DNA of 64,000 bases from the NCBI GenBank assembly GCA_031552735.1, contig JAVBMF010000012.1:1-64000 (forward strand), read 5' to 3'. Shown here one piece after another: positions 53,568 through 63,111 of the stretch. Source of the stretch: JAVBUY01 sp031552735. GTDB taxonomy: Bacteria > Bacillota > Clostridia > Christensenellales > Aristaeellaceae. A program made the translations under genes and the position numbers. Under the pieces are notes generated by a model, which worked only from the letters and a program-made list of their open reading frames with translations, was not told the DNA's origin and ran no database searches. Position 1 is the first letter of the stretch, and each line of letters opens with the position of its first letter.

Positions 53568-54653
53568 ATGGACAGAGTGTATAATTTTTCGCCCGGCCCA
53601 TCGATGCTGCCGCTTCCCGTGCTGGAGAAAGCGCAGCGCGAACTGTCTTGTTATGGCAACACCGGTATGTCGGTGATGGAAATGAGCCATCGCTCCAAAA
53701 TGTACTTGGAGATTTACGAGCAGTCCGTTGCGCTGCTGCGTAAATTGATGGATATTCCCGACGAATACGCGGTGCTCATGCTGCAAGGCGGTGCCACACA
53801 GCAGTTTTCTGCCGTGCCGCTGAATCTGCTCAAGCAGGACGGTAGCGCCGACTATGTGGATAGCGGAAACTTTGCGCACCTGGCCGCCGAAGAAGCCAAG
53901 CGCTATGGCAGCATTCGCGTGGTTGCCTCCTCGCGCAATGAGAATTATCGCTTTATCCCCGCCATGCATACGCAGATGTTTGATCCGAACGCGGATTATT
54001 TCCACATCACCACCAACAACACGATCTACGGCACGCGCTTTACCAAGCTGCCCGATGTGGGCCGCGTGCCGCTGGTTGCCGACATGTCGTCCAACATCCT
54101 CTCCGAGGTATACGACGTGCGCAAGTTTGGCGTCATCTACGCTGGCGCGCAAAAGAACATCGGTCCTGCCGGGCTTTGCGTGGTCATCGTGCGCCGCGAT
54201 CTGTTGGGCCGCGCGCATCCGCTGTGCCCCAAACTGCTGGACTGGCAGGTCGAGACCGACAGCGACAGCATGTACAACACGCCGAACACCTATGGCATCT
54301 ACATGGCAAAGCTGTGCTTTGAGTGGCTGCGCGATCAGGGCGGCGTTCCCGCGATGGAGGAAATAAACATCGCCAAGGCGCATATGCTCTACAGCTTCAT
54401 TGACCAGAGCGGCCTGTTCAAAGGCACCGCGCTGCCCGCCGACCGCTCGCGCATGAATGTGACTTTTGTCACCGGCGACGAGGCGCTGGACGACAAGTTT
54501 ATCAAGGAGGCCGCCAAGGCTGGTCTGGTCAACCTGAAAGGGCACCGCACTGTCGGCGGCATGCGCGCCAGCATCTACAACGCCATGCCGGTGGACGGCG
54601 TGCGCGCGCTGGTCGATTTCATGAAGCAGTTTGAGCTGGACAACGCGAAGTAA
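53568..54653 (+). CDS. serC: Phosphoserine aminotransferase
   Basis: 361 residues. VYNFSPGPSMLPLPVLEKAQ is the family start; PLP-binding Lys196 in YAGAQKNIGPAG; the phosphate-binding HRTVGGMRASIYNAMP is intact. It converts 3-phosphohydroxypyruvate to phosphoserine, the second step of serine synthesis. AAAGGAGG precedes ATG 53568. Operon with serA, 27 bp downstream. Confidence 0.95.
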   Translation: MDRVYNFSPGPSMLPLPVLEKAQRELSCYGNTGMSVMEMSHRSKMYLEIYEQSVALLRKLMDIPDEYAVLMLQGGATQQFSAVPLNLLKQDGSADYVDSGNFAHLAAEEAKRYGSIRVVASSRNENYRFIPAMHTQMFDPNADYFHITTNNTIYGTRFTKLPDVGRVPLVADMSSNILSEVYDVRKFGVIYAGAQKNIGPAGLCVVIVRRDLLGRAHPLCPKLLDWQVETDSDSMYNTPNTYGIYMAKLCFEWLRDQGGVPAMEEINIAKAHMLYSFIDQSGLFKGTALPADRSRMNVTFVTGDEALDDKFIKEAAKAGLVNLKGHRTVGGMRASIYNAMPVDGVRALVDFMKQFELDNAK

Positions 54654-54680
54654 ATCATAAAAAACAAAGGAGGCGACCTT

Positions 54681-55853
54681 ATGTACCGCATACAAACGCT
54701 CAACGAGATTTCTGACGCCATCTACCAGAGCTTGGACGCCTCCTTCTCCGTCAAGGCGGACGAGCCCGCGCCTGATGCCATCTTGGTGCGCAGCGCCGAC
54801 ATGCACAGTCTGGAGCTGTCCGGCAGTGTGCTGGCCATCGGCCGCGCAGGCGCCGGTGTCAACAACATTCCGCTGGACGCGTGCAGTCAGGCGGGCATCT
54901 GCGTGTTCAACACGCCGGGCGCCAACGCCAACGCGGTGTGCGAGCTGGTGATGGCGGGCATGCTGCTGGCCAGCCGCGATATCGTCGGCGGCATTGCCTG
55001 GGCACAGGGACTCAAAGGGCAGCCCGATGTGCCCAAGCAGGTCGAGAAGGGAAAGAGCGCCTTTGTCGGGCCGGAACTGCGCGGCAAAAAACTGGGCATC
55101 ATCGGTCTGGGCGCGATCGGCGTGCTGGTGGCCAATGCCGCCACTGCCATGGGCATGGACGTGGTCGGCTTTGACCCGGCGATCTCGGTGGAGCATGCGT
55201 GGCGACTGTCGCGCAGTGTCCACCGCGCCACCAGCCTGGATGAGCTGCTGGCCGCCAGCGACTACGTTACCGTGCATATCCCGCTCAACGACAAAACGCG
55301 CGGCACCTTTGGCGCTGACACACTGCGCAAGATGAAGCGCGGCGCGACGTTGCTGAATTTCTCTCGCGCCGAGCTGGTGGATGGGCCCGCCTTGCGTGCC
55401 GCGCTTGACGCGGGCGTGCTGCGCGCCTATGTGGTGGATTTTCCAACCGACGACATGCTGGGCGTCCAAGGCGTTCTGCCGATCCCGCATCTGGGCGCTT
55501 CGACGCCCGAGTCGGAGGACAACTGCGCCGCAATGGCCGCTGCCGAGCTGCGCGATTACCTTGAGCAGGGCATCATCCGAAACAGCGTGAATCTGCCCGA
55601 TACCGAGCTGTCCATCATGCAGCGACCGCGCGTCACGGTCATCCACCAGAACGTCCCCAATATGCTGGGCGCGATTACCGCAGTGGTTGGCAGCATGGGG
55701 CTAAACATCTCCGACATGACCAACCGTTCGCGAGGCGCGATGGCTTATACCGTGTTGGATATGGACAGCATGGGCGATACTGCCGAAGTCGAACGCAGCA
55801 TCCGCGCCATTGAAGGCGTGATTCGCGTGCGGGTGCTTACGCCGGGCGCATAA
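54681..55853 (+). CDS. serA: D-3-phosphoglycerate dehydrogenase with ACT domain
   Basis: 390 residues. First step of serine synthesis. NAD motif KLGIIGLGAIGVLVANAA near 134-151, catalytic Arg in LLNFSRAELV and His in PIPHLGASTPES. A C-terminal ACT domain (MQRPRVTVIHQNVPNMLGAI) from about 313 suggests serine feedback. This is the short single-ACT form. AAAGGAGG precedes ATG 54681. serB is not in the window. Confidence 0.94.
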   Translation: MYRIQTLNEISDAIYQSLDASFSVKADEPAPDAILVRSADMHSLELSGSVLAIGRAGAGVNNIPLDACSQAGICVFNTPGANANAVCELVMAGMLLASRDIVGGIAWAQGLKGQPDVPKQVEKGKSAFVGPELRGKKLGIIGLGAIGVLVANAATAMGMDVVGFDPAISVEHAWRLSRSVHRATSLDELLAASDYVTVHIPLNDKTRGTFGADTLRKMKRGATLLNFSRAELVDGPALRAALDAGVLRAYVVDFPTDDMLGVQGVLPIPHLGASTPESEDNCAAMAAAELRDYLEQGIIRNSVNLPDTELSIMQRPRVTVIHQNVPNMLGAITAVVGSMGLNISDMTNRSRGAMAYTVLDMDSMGDTAEVERSIRAIEGVIRVRVLTPGA

Positions 55854-55867
55854 TAGCACATACACAT

Positions 55868-55892
55868 GCCAGCCCTTCGGGCTGGCTTTTTT
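55868..55892 (+). terminator. Terminator of serCA operon
   Basis: GCCAGCCC (55868-55875), TTC loop, GGGCTGGC (55879-55886), then six T residues. Confidence 0.88.
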
Positions 55893-55975
55893 ATGGTATA
55901 ATAACCTCGCGCAACGGTGCACAAAAAGCGAGGCAGTTGTGCCTCCCCGATGATAAGATGTACACAGGTGATCGC

Positions 55976-56835
55976 ATGCAGTGGGTGCATAACCTGAACG
56001 AGGCCATCCGGTATATCGAGGCGCACTTGGAGGACGGCGTGGGCTATGCCGCGCTGGCACGCATCGCGCACTGTCCGTGTATCATTTTCAGCGGATGTTC
56101 TCCTATCTGGCCGATGTATCGCTGGCCACATACATCAGCAGGCGCAAGATGTCGCGCGCGGCGGTTGACCTGCAAAGCGGCATGAAGGTTCTAGATGTGT
56201 CGCTCAAATACGGCTACGATTCGCCTACGGCGTTCAATCGCGCGTTTCAAAGTGTGCATGGCACGGCCCCTTCCGACGCCAAGGTGGGCGGTGTGCCACT
56301 CAAAGCCTATCCGCCGATCAGCTTCAGAATCACCATCAAAGGAGAGAGTGAAATGAATTACCGCATTGAGAGAAAAGACGCGTTCCGCATGGTAGGTCTG
56401 ACGGAGCGCTTCGTCTTTGGCGATGAGCAGTCTATGCGCGAGATCCCGCTGTTCTGGCAGCGCGCCGCGGAACAAGGCGCCTTTGGGCAACTGCTGCCAA
56501 TGATGAATCAGCCGCCGTTTGGCCTGCTGGGCGTCAGCCACGGCATGACCGAAAACGGGTTTGACTATTCTATCGCGGTCAGCACCACCGCGCCAGCGCC
56601 GGAGGGCCTGACCGAGATCCTCGCACCAGCCTGTACCTGGGCGGTTTTCGAAAGCGTCGGCCCAATCCCGGAAACCCTTCAGGCGCTGCAAAAACGCATC
56701 ATGACCGAGTGGCTGCCCACCTCGGGCTACGAATATGCCGATGCGCCGGACATTGAGGTGTATTCCGATGGGGACATGCGCGCGGAGAACTACCGCTGCG
56801 AAGTGTGGCTGCCGGTCAAAAAGGCGGAAATCTGA
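55976..56835 (+). pseudogene. AraC-type regulator with GyrI-like domain, frameshifted
   Basis: Two frames form one protein. The first (from ATG 55976) gives MQWVHNLNEAIRYIEAHLED and ALARIAHCP. The second continues VYHFQRMFSYLADVSLATYI, SRRKMSRAAVDLQ and YGYDSPTAFNRAFQSVHG, completing the double helix-turn-helix. A GyrI-like effector domain then runs to 56835 (MNYRIERKDAFRMVGLTERF, WAVFESVGPIPETLQALQKR). One missing base near 56075 breaks the reading frame between the first helices. It is either a pseudogene or a sequencing/assembly error. Without the shift it would be about 286 residues and typical of drug- or stress-sensing AraC members. Confidence 0.8.
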
Positions 56836-56852
56836 GAAATGTGCGCACCCTG

Positions 56853-56887
56853 AGCGAACTGATTCCACGGAATCGGTTCGCTTTTTG
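56853..56887 (+). terminator. Terminator after AraC/GyrI-like gene
   Basis: AGCGAACTGATTCC (56853-56866) pairs with GGAATCGGTTCGCT (56869-56882), with one G-T pair, then TTTTG. Confidence 0.8.
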
Positions 56888-57031
56888 CATTGATACGCAT
56901 ACAACACCAGAGCGCAAAGCACAAGAAACAGCAAGCGTTTTTCTTGCCAGATCCGTTGCCGAAATGAATGGGCGTGAAACGCTTCCGCATAAAGATTGCA
57001 AGCCACAGCCCCTGCTCAGCTTGCCATCGGA

Positions 57032-57060
57032 TTGACACAATAACCCGAAAATGATATCAT
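57032..57060 (+). promoter_or_regulatory. Sigma-A promoter of the polysaccharide operon
   Basis: TTGACA (57032-57037), 17-bp spacer, TATCAT (57055-57060). It is the only strong promoter seen before the cluster that runs past 64000. Confidence 0.75.
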
Positions 57061-57066
57061 TTAACT

Positions 57067-57463
57067 ATCCATAAAAATGTGCGTTTGCGCTGTTTTGTGC
57101 GATACCGCGCTTCTGAAAGGCAGTTTCCCAAGCAAGAAGCGCTTGAAATGTGTTTTCGTGCTGTTCAAAACATTGCGTCAAGTGGTCGCGTCAGGCGGCA
57201 GGTAACGCAACCCACAAGGCAGGCCACATGCTACGAATCCACACCTTTTTAATCCGACACTTGCTGTACGCAATGGTCAGCCCTGCAGCACCAACAAATG
57301 GGGACAGGAGATTGAACTCGATGCGTGAGCCGGTTCTCTGGGACTGCCATATTCAATCAGGCTGAACGTTTTCGTGTGCTCGACGGGAATCGGTTTCCGA
57401 TCATTTATTTATAGAAATATTTTTTTGCAATCAGCAGCAGACGCTACTGGATGAGGATGGACA
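57067..57463 (+). other. Long untranslated leader of polysaccharide operon
   Basis: About 395 nt between the promoter and the first gene. No convincing gene is present. I see a small GGGAATCGG/CCGATC hairpin near 57388-57406, an AT-rich stretch (57405-57430) and no recognised riboswitch. The gap from 56888 to 57031 likewise holds nothing I can name. Confidence 0.5.
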
Positions 57464-58264
57464 ATGAAAAGAGCAATCAAGAGCATCAAGACATACTGGA
57501 ACAATTTTCATCAGTACAAAGACTTGCTTCGCTTGCTAGTGCTTCGCGATATCAAGATCAAGTATCGCAGAAGCTTTCTGGGGTACGTCTGGAGTGTGCT
57601 GAATCCACTGCTGACCATGCTGGTCATGTGGGTAGTGTTCTCTAATCTATTCCGGTTTCAGATCGAAAATTTCCCGGTGTACTTATTGACAGGCCAAGTG
57701 CTGTTCGGCTTTATGTCGGAGTCCACCGGCTTTTCAATGGGCTCGATTACGGGCAATGCGGGACTGTTGAAGAAGACTTATATTCCTAAATACATTTTTC
57801 CTGTCGCAAAGGTGACCAGTTCGCTCGTGAATCTGCTGTTTTCTTTGGCGGCGCTGCTTGTTGTGATCCTCATCACGGGTTTGCCCCTTACGACGAGGAT
57901 GCTGCTGTTCTGGGTACCGATTGTGCAGCTCTATTTCTTCTGCATTGGATTGGGGCTTTTTCTGGCACAGGGCACCGTATTCTTTCGGGACTTGCAATAC
58001 CTGTGGGGCGTATGGATGACCGCTTGGACGTATCTGACGCCGCTCTTCTATCCCGTCAACATCATGCCGGAGGTTCTGCAAAGGATCATCAAGGTGTGCA
58101 ACCCGATGTACGCGTATATCGCGCAGTTCCGCGATATTGTCTTGCTGAATGTCCCATCCGGGTACAGCATCATTTTGGCTGGTCTGGGTTGGTCCATGAT
58201 TGCAATGCTGCTGGGTATCTGGACGTTTAAGCGCAATCAGGACCGCTTCATTCTATATATTTGA
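57464..58264 (+). CDS. Polysaccharide ABC-2 exporter permease (Wzm/TagG type)
   Basis: 266 residues, six helices. LLRLLVLRDIKIKYRRSFLG, VWSVLNPLLTMLVMWVVFSN and VFFRDLQYLWGVWMTAWTYL, TPLFYP are hallmark regions of O-antigen/teichoic acid exporters. It moves a finished lipid-linked glycan across the membrane with the next gene's ATPase. ATG 57464 follows GAGGATGG. Confidence 0.93.
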   Translation: MKRAIKSIKTYWNNFHQYKDLLRLLVLRDIKIKYRRSFLGYVWSVLNPLLTMLVMWVVFSNLFRFQIENFPVYLLTGQVLFGFMSESTGFSMGSITGNAGLLKKTYIPKYIFPVAKVTSSLVNLLFSLAALLVVILITGLPLTTRMLLFWVPIVQLYFFCIGLGLFLAQGTVFFRDLQYLWGVWMTAWTYLTPLFYPVNIMPEVLQRIIKVCNPMYAYIAQFRDIVLLNVPSGYSIILAGLGWSMIAMLLGIWTFKRNQDRFILYI

Positions 58265-58271
58265 GGTTAGT

Positions 58272-59012
58272 ATGGAAGAAAAACATGTCGTCAGCGTTCG
58301 TCACGCGACCGTTCAGTTCAATCTGGCAACTGAAAAAGTGTATAGCATCAAGGAATATGTGATCAAAGCGATCAAGGGTGAACTGATGTTCCAAGAGTTT
58401 CTGGCGCTCCAAGACATTGATTTGCAGATTTGCAAAGGCGAGTCCTGGGGATTTGTCGGATCGAATGGTGCGGGCAAATCCACCCTGCTAAAACTGATTT
58501 GCGGCATTTTGAAGCCCTATCAGGGCGAAGTGGCCGTGCGCGGCAGCATCGCGCCGCTGATTGAGTTGGGCGCAGGTTTTGACCAGGAAATGACCGCCCG
58601 GGAGAACGTTTTCCTCAATGGCGCTATCCTGGGCCACTCGGAGAAGTATATGAAGGAGCATTTTGATGAAATCGTGGATTTTGCCGAGATCCGGGATTTC
58701 TTGGATGTGCCGATCAAAAACTTCTCGTCCGGTATGACCGCAAGACTTGGATTTGCCATTGCCACCACCGTGCGGCCCGATATCTTGATTGTGGATGAAA
58801 TCCTCGCAGTGGGCGACCACGCGTTCCAGCAGAAATGCAACAAGCGCATGGAAGAGATGTTCGGCGGCGGCACCACCTTGATTTTTGTGTCGCACAGCAT
58901 TGAGCAAGTGCAACGGCTTTGCAGCCACGCGCTGTGGCTTGACCATGGCCGCGCGATTATGTCCGGAAACGCCAAGGAAGTCTGTGATGCGTACATGGCG
59001 GCGAAGGGGTGA
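58272..59012 (+). CDS. Polysaccharide ABC exporter ATPase (Wzt/TagH type)
   Basis: 246 residues. Walker A GSNGAGKS, signature NFSSGMTARLGFAIA, Walker B ILIVDEILAVGD, switch His in FVSHSIEQV. The N-terminal YSIKEYVIKAIKGELMFQEF is the extension seen in this subfamily. It lacks the C-terminal carbohydrate-binding domain of long Wzt forms, so chain-end recognition is not expected here. Starts 7 bp after the permease. Confidence 0.93.
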   Translation: MEEKHVVSVRHATVQFNLATEKVYSIKEYVIKAIKGELMFQEFLALQDIDLQICKGESWGFVGSNGAGKSTLLKLICGILKPYQGEVAVRGSIAPLIELGAGFDQEMTARENVFLNGAILGHSEKYMKEHFDEIVDFAEIRDFLDVPIKNFSSGMTARLGFAIATTVRPDILIVDEILAVGDHAFQQKCNKRMEEMFGGGTTLIFVSHSIEQVQRLCSHALWLDHGRAIMSGNAKEVCDAYMAAKG

Positions 59013-59014
59013 AT

Positions 59015-59956
59015 ATGGCAGAGCGATCCATATCTATTCTTATGGCGACATACAATGGCGAGCGGTACGTGGCCGAGCAGCTGGATGCGCTGTTCGGCCA
59101 GTCTATGCAGGACTTCGACTTGTATGTTCGGGACGATTGCTCCACGGACGGCACCGTCCGGGTTCTGCGCGGCTACGAGCAGCGGTATCCCGGGCGGATC
59201 CATGTGGTCGTCAATCAGCAGAATAGTGGCTCCGCCAAAACCAATTTTATGCGGCTGATTCTGGAACACAAGAATGCGTATGTGATGCTTTGCGATCAGG
59301 ACGACGTATGGCAGCCCGACAAGATCGAGCGAGAACTAAAGGCGATGCGCGATGCGGAAAAGGAGTTTGGGCAGGATACGCCATTGCTGCTGCATACCGA
59401 TCTGCAGGTTGCGGACGAGCATCTGCATACACGTCCGGCATCGTTCCGGGAAATGGAGAAACTGCACTACGAACTGAACACACTAAACCGCTTGCTGGTG
59501 CAGAACATCGTGACCGGCTGCACGGCAATGATGAACAGGGCGCTGGCGGACAAAATTTGTGAAATGCCCGACTTCTGTATGATGCACGATTGGTGGCTGG
59601 CATTGGTGGCGTCGGTGTTTGGGAAAATCGTATCAATGGAGGCGTATCGTTCGGTCCTATACCGGCAGCACAGCGCGAATCAGATCGGCGCGGAAAAAGC
59701 ACTCTCCATGGGGTATTTTGCGCGCAGGTTGCAGCGTGCCAAGGCGGTCCGCACGAAACTATGGTCCACTTGCCAACAGGCGGCCTGCTTTGAAAGCTGC
59801 TTCGCCAATCAACTTCCTCGCGACGCGCGTGACATGCTTTGCGCGTATGCCCGTGTGCCGTCGGTTTCAAAGCTGGAACGGATCAGGACACTGGTCAGAT
59901 ATCGCATTTGGAAGCATGGCTTTCTGCGGAGCATGGGACAGATGATCTACATATAG
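59015..59956 (+). CDS. GT2 family glycosyltransferase (rhamnosyltransferase-like)
   Basis: 313 residues. ISILMATYNGERYVAEQLDA, YVRDDCSTDGT, LCDQDDVWQPDK (the DxD motif that binds metal and nucleotide) and MHDWWLALVASVFG, as in rhamnosyltransferases of rhamnose-glucose polysaccharide loci. Start ATG 59015 with AAGGGG; a GTG two codons earlier overlaps the ATPase stop. Cytoplasmic, possibly membrane associated. Confidence 0.88.
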   Translation: MAERSISILMATYNGERYVAEQLDALFGQSMQDFDLYVRDDCSTDGTVRVLRGYEQRYPGRIHVVVNQQNSGSAKTNFMRLILEHKNAYVMLCDQDDVWQPDKIERELKAMRDAEKEFGQDTPLLLHTDLQVADEHLHTRPASFREMEKLHYELNTLNRLLVQNIVTGCTAMMNRALADKICEMPDFCMMHDWWLALVASVFGKIVSMEAYRSVLYRQHSANQIGAEKALSMGYFARRLQRAKAVRTKLWSTCQQAACFESCFANQLPRDARDMLCAYARVPSVSKLERIRTLVRYRIWKHGFLRSMGQMIYI

Positions 59957-59963
59957 GAGGACA

Positions 59964-61340
59964 ATGAGCGAAGTGATCGACAGGGCGCGCTTGCAGCTTC
60001 ATAAGCCGGTATCTCGACAGCATGCCTTGCCGCGAGGGATTGCTAGGCTTTGTGGGCGGCTGGTGTATCGTCGGCAAATCAAGGCGAACGCCTCGGCTAG
60101 GATTTTGGTTTGCCTACAGCTTTTTTATCCCGAAAGCTGGCCAGAGATTGCGCAGTATCTTATGAACCTGTCGCCCTATCATCCAGATATCTGCATTTCC
60201 TATCACGCGGATCGGGTCTCGCCTGCGCTGCTGGCGCAGATGCAAGCGTTTTCGCCCGCTGTTCGATTGCTCTGTGTGGAGAATATGTGGTTTGATATCG
60301 CCCCTTTTCTGGCGCAGATGCGGCAGTTCCCCATGGATGCGTACGACATCATCTTCAAACTGCACTCAAAGGGAACGGGTCGCCGAAAGATTTATTTGTA
60401 CGGGCAATTGCTTAAAAAACGGGACTGGTTTCTGTGCCTGTTCGAAGGGATATTAGGCTCCTTCACCGTGCACAAGACCATCGATACGCTGCTGCGCGAT
60501 CCGACGGCAGGCATGGTCGCGGCAAAGAATTTGATTGTCCGGGACCCCATCTACAAGCAGCATTTTCTGCGTTGCGAACTGCCACAGATTGCCCCGGCGA
60601 TGGACATCCCGGAGGACTATCGCTTTGTCGCGGGCACCTGCTTTGCTGCCAAAGCGGAAGTGCTGCAACAACTGGCACAGGCCTCTTTTCAGTTTTCGCG
60701 TTCGCCCGCAGGGGTATTCTCTGTTGCGCACTGCCTGGAACGGGCGCTGTGCTTCCCGGCGCAGACGCCGCCATATCATATGGTGGGCAACACGGTGTGC
60801 CGCCTGAGACGTGCCGCGAGAATGCCGGAAACTTGGATTGCGCAGCGGTACGACGCAGCTCGCCTTCTGCGAGACCCGCGCTTTCAAATTGACGAGGAAT
60901 TTTTCTACCGGGCTATGGAAACGCGCCCCATTGCCGCGTACCGTCTGGGTTCGATGCGTCTGGGGGACATACTGCGCAAGAGAAGCGATGGATCGGTTGT
61001 TCCCTTGGAGCGGTGTGAGCCGTATCTGTACCTAGCGGGTCAAACTGAACCGTACGCAAAGTATTGCGAGGAGAATTGGGAAAAGACCGGCTTCCCCATG
61101 AACGAGGATCGGTACAGGCTGCTGTTGGACAGTCTGGCTTCCAACGGATTCGATGTCAAGCATCCGATCATTGTCAATTCTCAGGGCATTCTGCTGGACG
61201 GCCAGCATCGGGCATGCGCGTTGTTACATTTGCATGGGCCGGAATATCAGGTGACCGTTCTGTGGGTGCAATTTTTGTTTGAGCGCATTAAGGCTTTCAT
61301 CAAAAGTCGTTTCGTAAGAAATGGAAAGGAACAGGTATGA
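59964..61340 (+). CDS. RgpF-like protein fused to ParB-like nuclease-fold domain
   Basis: 458 residues. About 45-290 is RgpF-like (rhamnan synthesis F): [67 protein letters not shown]. After a 90-residue linker, about 385-435 reads [40 protein letters not shown], the ParB/Srx-type fold with its GQHR motif at 413-416. The RgpF part probably adds or modifies side chains on a rhamnan; the role of the second domain is unknown. AGGAGG precedes ATG 59964. It overlaps rmlA by 4 bases. Confidence 0.82.
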   Translation: MSEVIDRARLQLHKPVSRQHALPRGIARLCGRLVYRRQIKANASARILVCLQLFYPESWPEIAQYLMNLSPYHPDICISYHADRVSPALLAQMQAFSPAVRLLCVENMWFDIAPFLAQMRQFPMDAYDIIFKLHSKGTGRRKIYLYGQLLKKRDWFLCLFEGILGSFTVHKTIDTLLRDPTAGMVAAKNLIVRDPIYKQHFLRCELPQIAPAMDIPEDYRFVAGTCFAAKAEVLQQLAQASFQFSRSPAGVFSVAHCLERALCFPAQTPPYHMVGNTVCRLRRAARMPETWIAQRYDAARLLRDPRFQIDEEFFYRAMETRPIAAYRLGSMRLGDILRKRSDGSVVPLERCEPYLYLAGQTEPYAKYCEENWEKTGFPMNEDRYRLLLDSLASNGFDVKHPIIVNSQGILLDGQHRACALLHLHGPEYQVTVLWVQFLFERIKAFIKSRFVRNGKEQV

Positions 61341-62221
61341 AAGGTATTATTTTGGCAGGCGGAGCGGGCACGAGGCTGTATCCGTTGACGATGATCACCA
61401 GCAAGCAGCTTTTGCCCATCTATGACAAGCCCATGATCTACTACCCGCTGTCCACGCTGATGCTGGCGGATATCCGGGACATTCTGATCATCAGTACGCC
61501 GCAGGATTTGCCGAACTTTGAGCGCTTGCTGGGGGACGGGGAGCAGTTTGGGCTGCATCTTTCCTATAAAGAACAGCCTTCACCGGATGGGCTTGCGCAG
61601 GCGTTCCTCTTGGGCGAGGAGTTCATTGGGGATGACTGCTGCGCCATGGTGCTGGGCGACAATGTTTTCTATGGCAACGGTTTTCGCAACATCCTGCGCA
61701 ACGCCACGGAGAACGCGAAGAACGGGCGCGCCACCATCTTCGGCTATTATGTGAACGATCCGGAGCGATTCGGCGTATTGGAGATGGACGAAACGGACCG
61801 GGTGCTTTCGGTGGAGGAAAAGCCGAAGCAGCCCCGATCGAATTTTGCGATCACAGGCCTGTACTTCTATGACAACAGGGTGGTGGAGCTGGCCAAACAG
61901 GTGAAGCCATCTGCCCGGGGCGAGTTGGAAATTACGGCGCTCAATGATCTGTATCTGCGGGACAATACCTTGCAGGCGCAGTTGCTTGGGCGCGGCTTTG
62001 CTTGGCTGGATACGGGCACCTTCGACAGCCTGCTGGAAGCCGAGGTCTTTGTGCAGATGATCGAGCAGCGACAGGGAATCAAAATCTCCGCGCCGGAGGA
62101 AATTGCTTTCCGCAACGGGTGGATTAACAAAGAGAAGTTGATGGAAGCGGCTGCACGCTACGGAAAGTCTCCCTACGGGGAACATTTGCGCCGCGTAGCG
62201 GAAGGGAGAATCCGGTACTGA
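61337..62221 (+). CDS. rmlA: Glucose-1-phosphate thymidylyltransferase
   Basis: 294 residues. [57 protein letters not shown]. Makes dTDP-glucose from glucose-1-P and dTTP, the first step of dTDP-L-rhamnose synthesis. Starts within the previous stop codon (ATGA). Confidence 0.96.
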   Translation: MKGIILAGGAGTRLYPLTMITSKQLLPIYDKPMIYYPLSTLMLADIRDILIISTPQDLPNFERLLGDGEQFGLHLSYKEQPSPDGLAQAFLLGEEFIGDDCCAMVLGDNVFYGNGFRNILRNATENAKNGRATIFGYYVNDPERFGVLEMDETDRVLSVEEKPKQPRSNFAITGLYFYDNRVVELAKQVKPSARGELEITALNDLYLRDNTLQAQLLGRGFAWLDTGTFDSLLEAEVFVQMIEQRQGIKISAPEEIAFRNGWINKEKLMEAAARYGKSPYGEHLRRVAEGRIRY

Positions 62222-63111
62222 TGAAGGTTATTGTTGTGGGCAGCAAGGGGCAGTTGGGGACGGAATTGATCAGGCAGCTTCAAAGCGGCGAATCCGAGCT
62301 GGGAAAAATACCGGCGGTCTATCAAGGCGCGGAGATCGTTGGCTACGATATGCCGGAGATCGACATCACGCGGCTGGAGGATCTGAGGTCTTTATTCGAT
62401 ACGCATCGGCCCGATGTGGTGTTCAACTGCGCCGCCTATACCAATGTGGACGGTTGCGAGACGCACCAGGACGACGCGTTCCGCGTGAACGCGGTAGGCG
62501 CAAGGAATCTGGCGATGGTGGCGGAGCGTGTCGGCGCGAAGCTGGTGCATGTTTCCACGGATTATGTGTTCGATGGCATCAAGCCCACGCCCCGCTGCGA
62601 ATACGATGCGACGAATCCCACCAGCGTCTATGGACAGACCAAGCTTTTGGGAGAGCAGTACGTGCAGTCGTTTTGCACGCGGTGGTTTATTGTGCGCACG
62701 GCTTGGCTGTATGGCTACTGGGGAAAGAACTTCGTCAAAGCGATCCTGAAAAGGGCGGGCGAGACAGGAAGCGTCACCGTGGTGGATGACCAGCGGGGGA
62801 ACCCGACGAATGCGGTGGATTTGGCGTTTCATCTGCTCAAAATCGCGCAAACCGAGGAATATGGCATCTACCACTGCACAGGCAACGGAGAGTGCAGCTG
62901 GTTTGAGTTCGCACGGGAGATTGTGGCATGCGCGGGGATCCGCGCGCAAGTGACACCCTGTACGTCGGACCAGTACCCAAGCCCGGTAAAGCGGCCGGCG
63001 TATTCCGCGCTGGAGCACAGAATGCTGCGGCTAACGGTAGGAGACGACATGCGGGACTGGCAAGAAGCGCTTGCCTGCTTTATGACGCACCGAGAGGAGT
63101 ATGAAACGTGA
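62221..63111 (+). CDS. rmlD: dTDP-4-dehydrorhamnose reductase
   Basis: 296 residues. VVGSKGQLGTELIRQL, DITRLEDLRSLFDTHRPDVV, NCAAYTNVDGCE, STDYVFDG and the YGQTKLLGE motif that holds the catalytic Tyr-x-x-x-Lys. Last step of dTDP-L-rhamnose synthesis, using NADPH. Starts on the last base of rmlA. Normally RmlC acts before it, but no rmlC is present in this window. Confidence 0.95.
   Translation: MKVIVVGSKGQLGTELIRQLQSGESELGKIPAVYQGAEIVGYDMPEIDITRLEDLRSLFDTHRPDVVFNCAAYTNVDGCETHQDDAFRVNAVGARNLAMVAERVGAKLVHVSTDYVFDGIKPTPRCEYDATNPTSVYGQTKLLGEQYVQSFCTRWFIVRTAWLYGYWGKNFVKAILKRAGETGSVTVVDDQRGNPTNAVDLAFHLLKIAQTEEYGIYHCTGNGECSWFEFAREIVACAGIRAQVTPCTSDQYPSPVKRPAYSALEHRMLRLTVGDDMRDWQEALACFMTHREEYET

Noticed and set aside
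53424..55646. 740-codon minus-strand open frame across serC-serA
   Set aside because: Opposite two certain biosynthetic genes; no start signal, no domain.
56888..57031. Small gene between the AraC-like gene and the polysaccharide promoter
   Set aside because: The short open frames in this stretch have no ribosome site and no protein-like composition.
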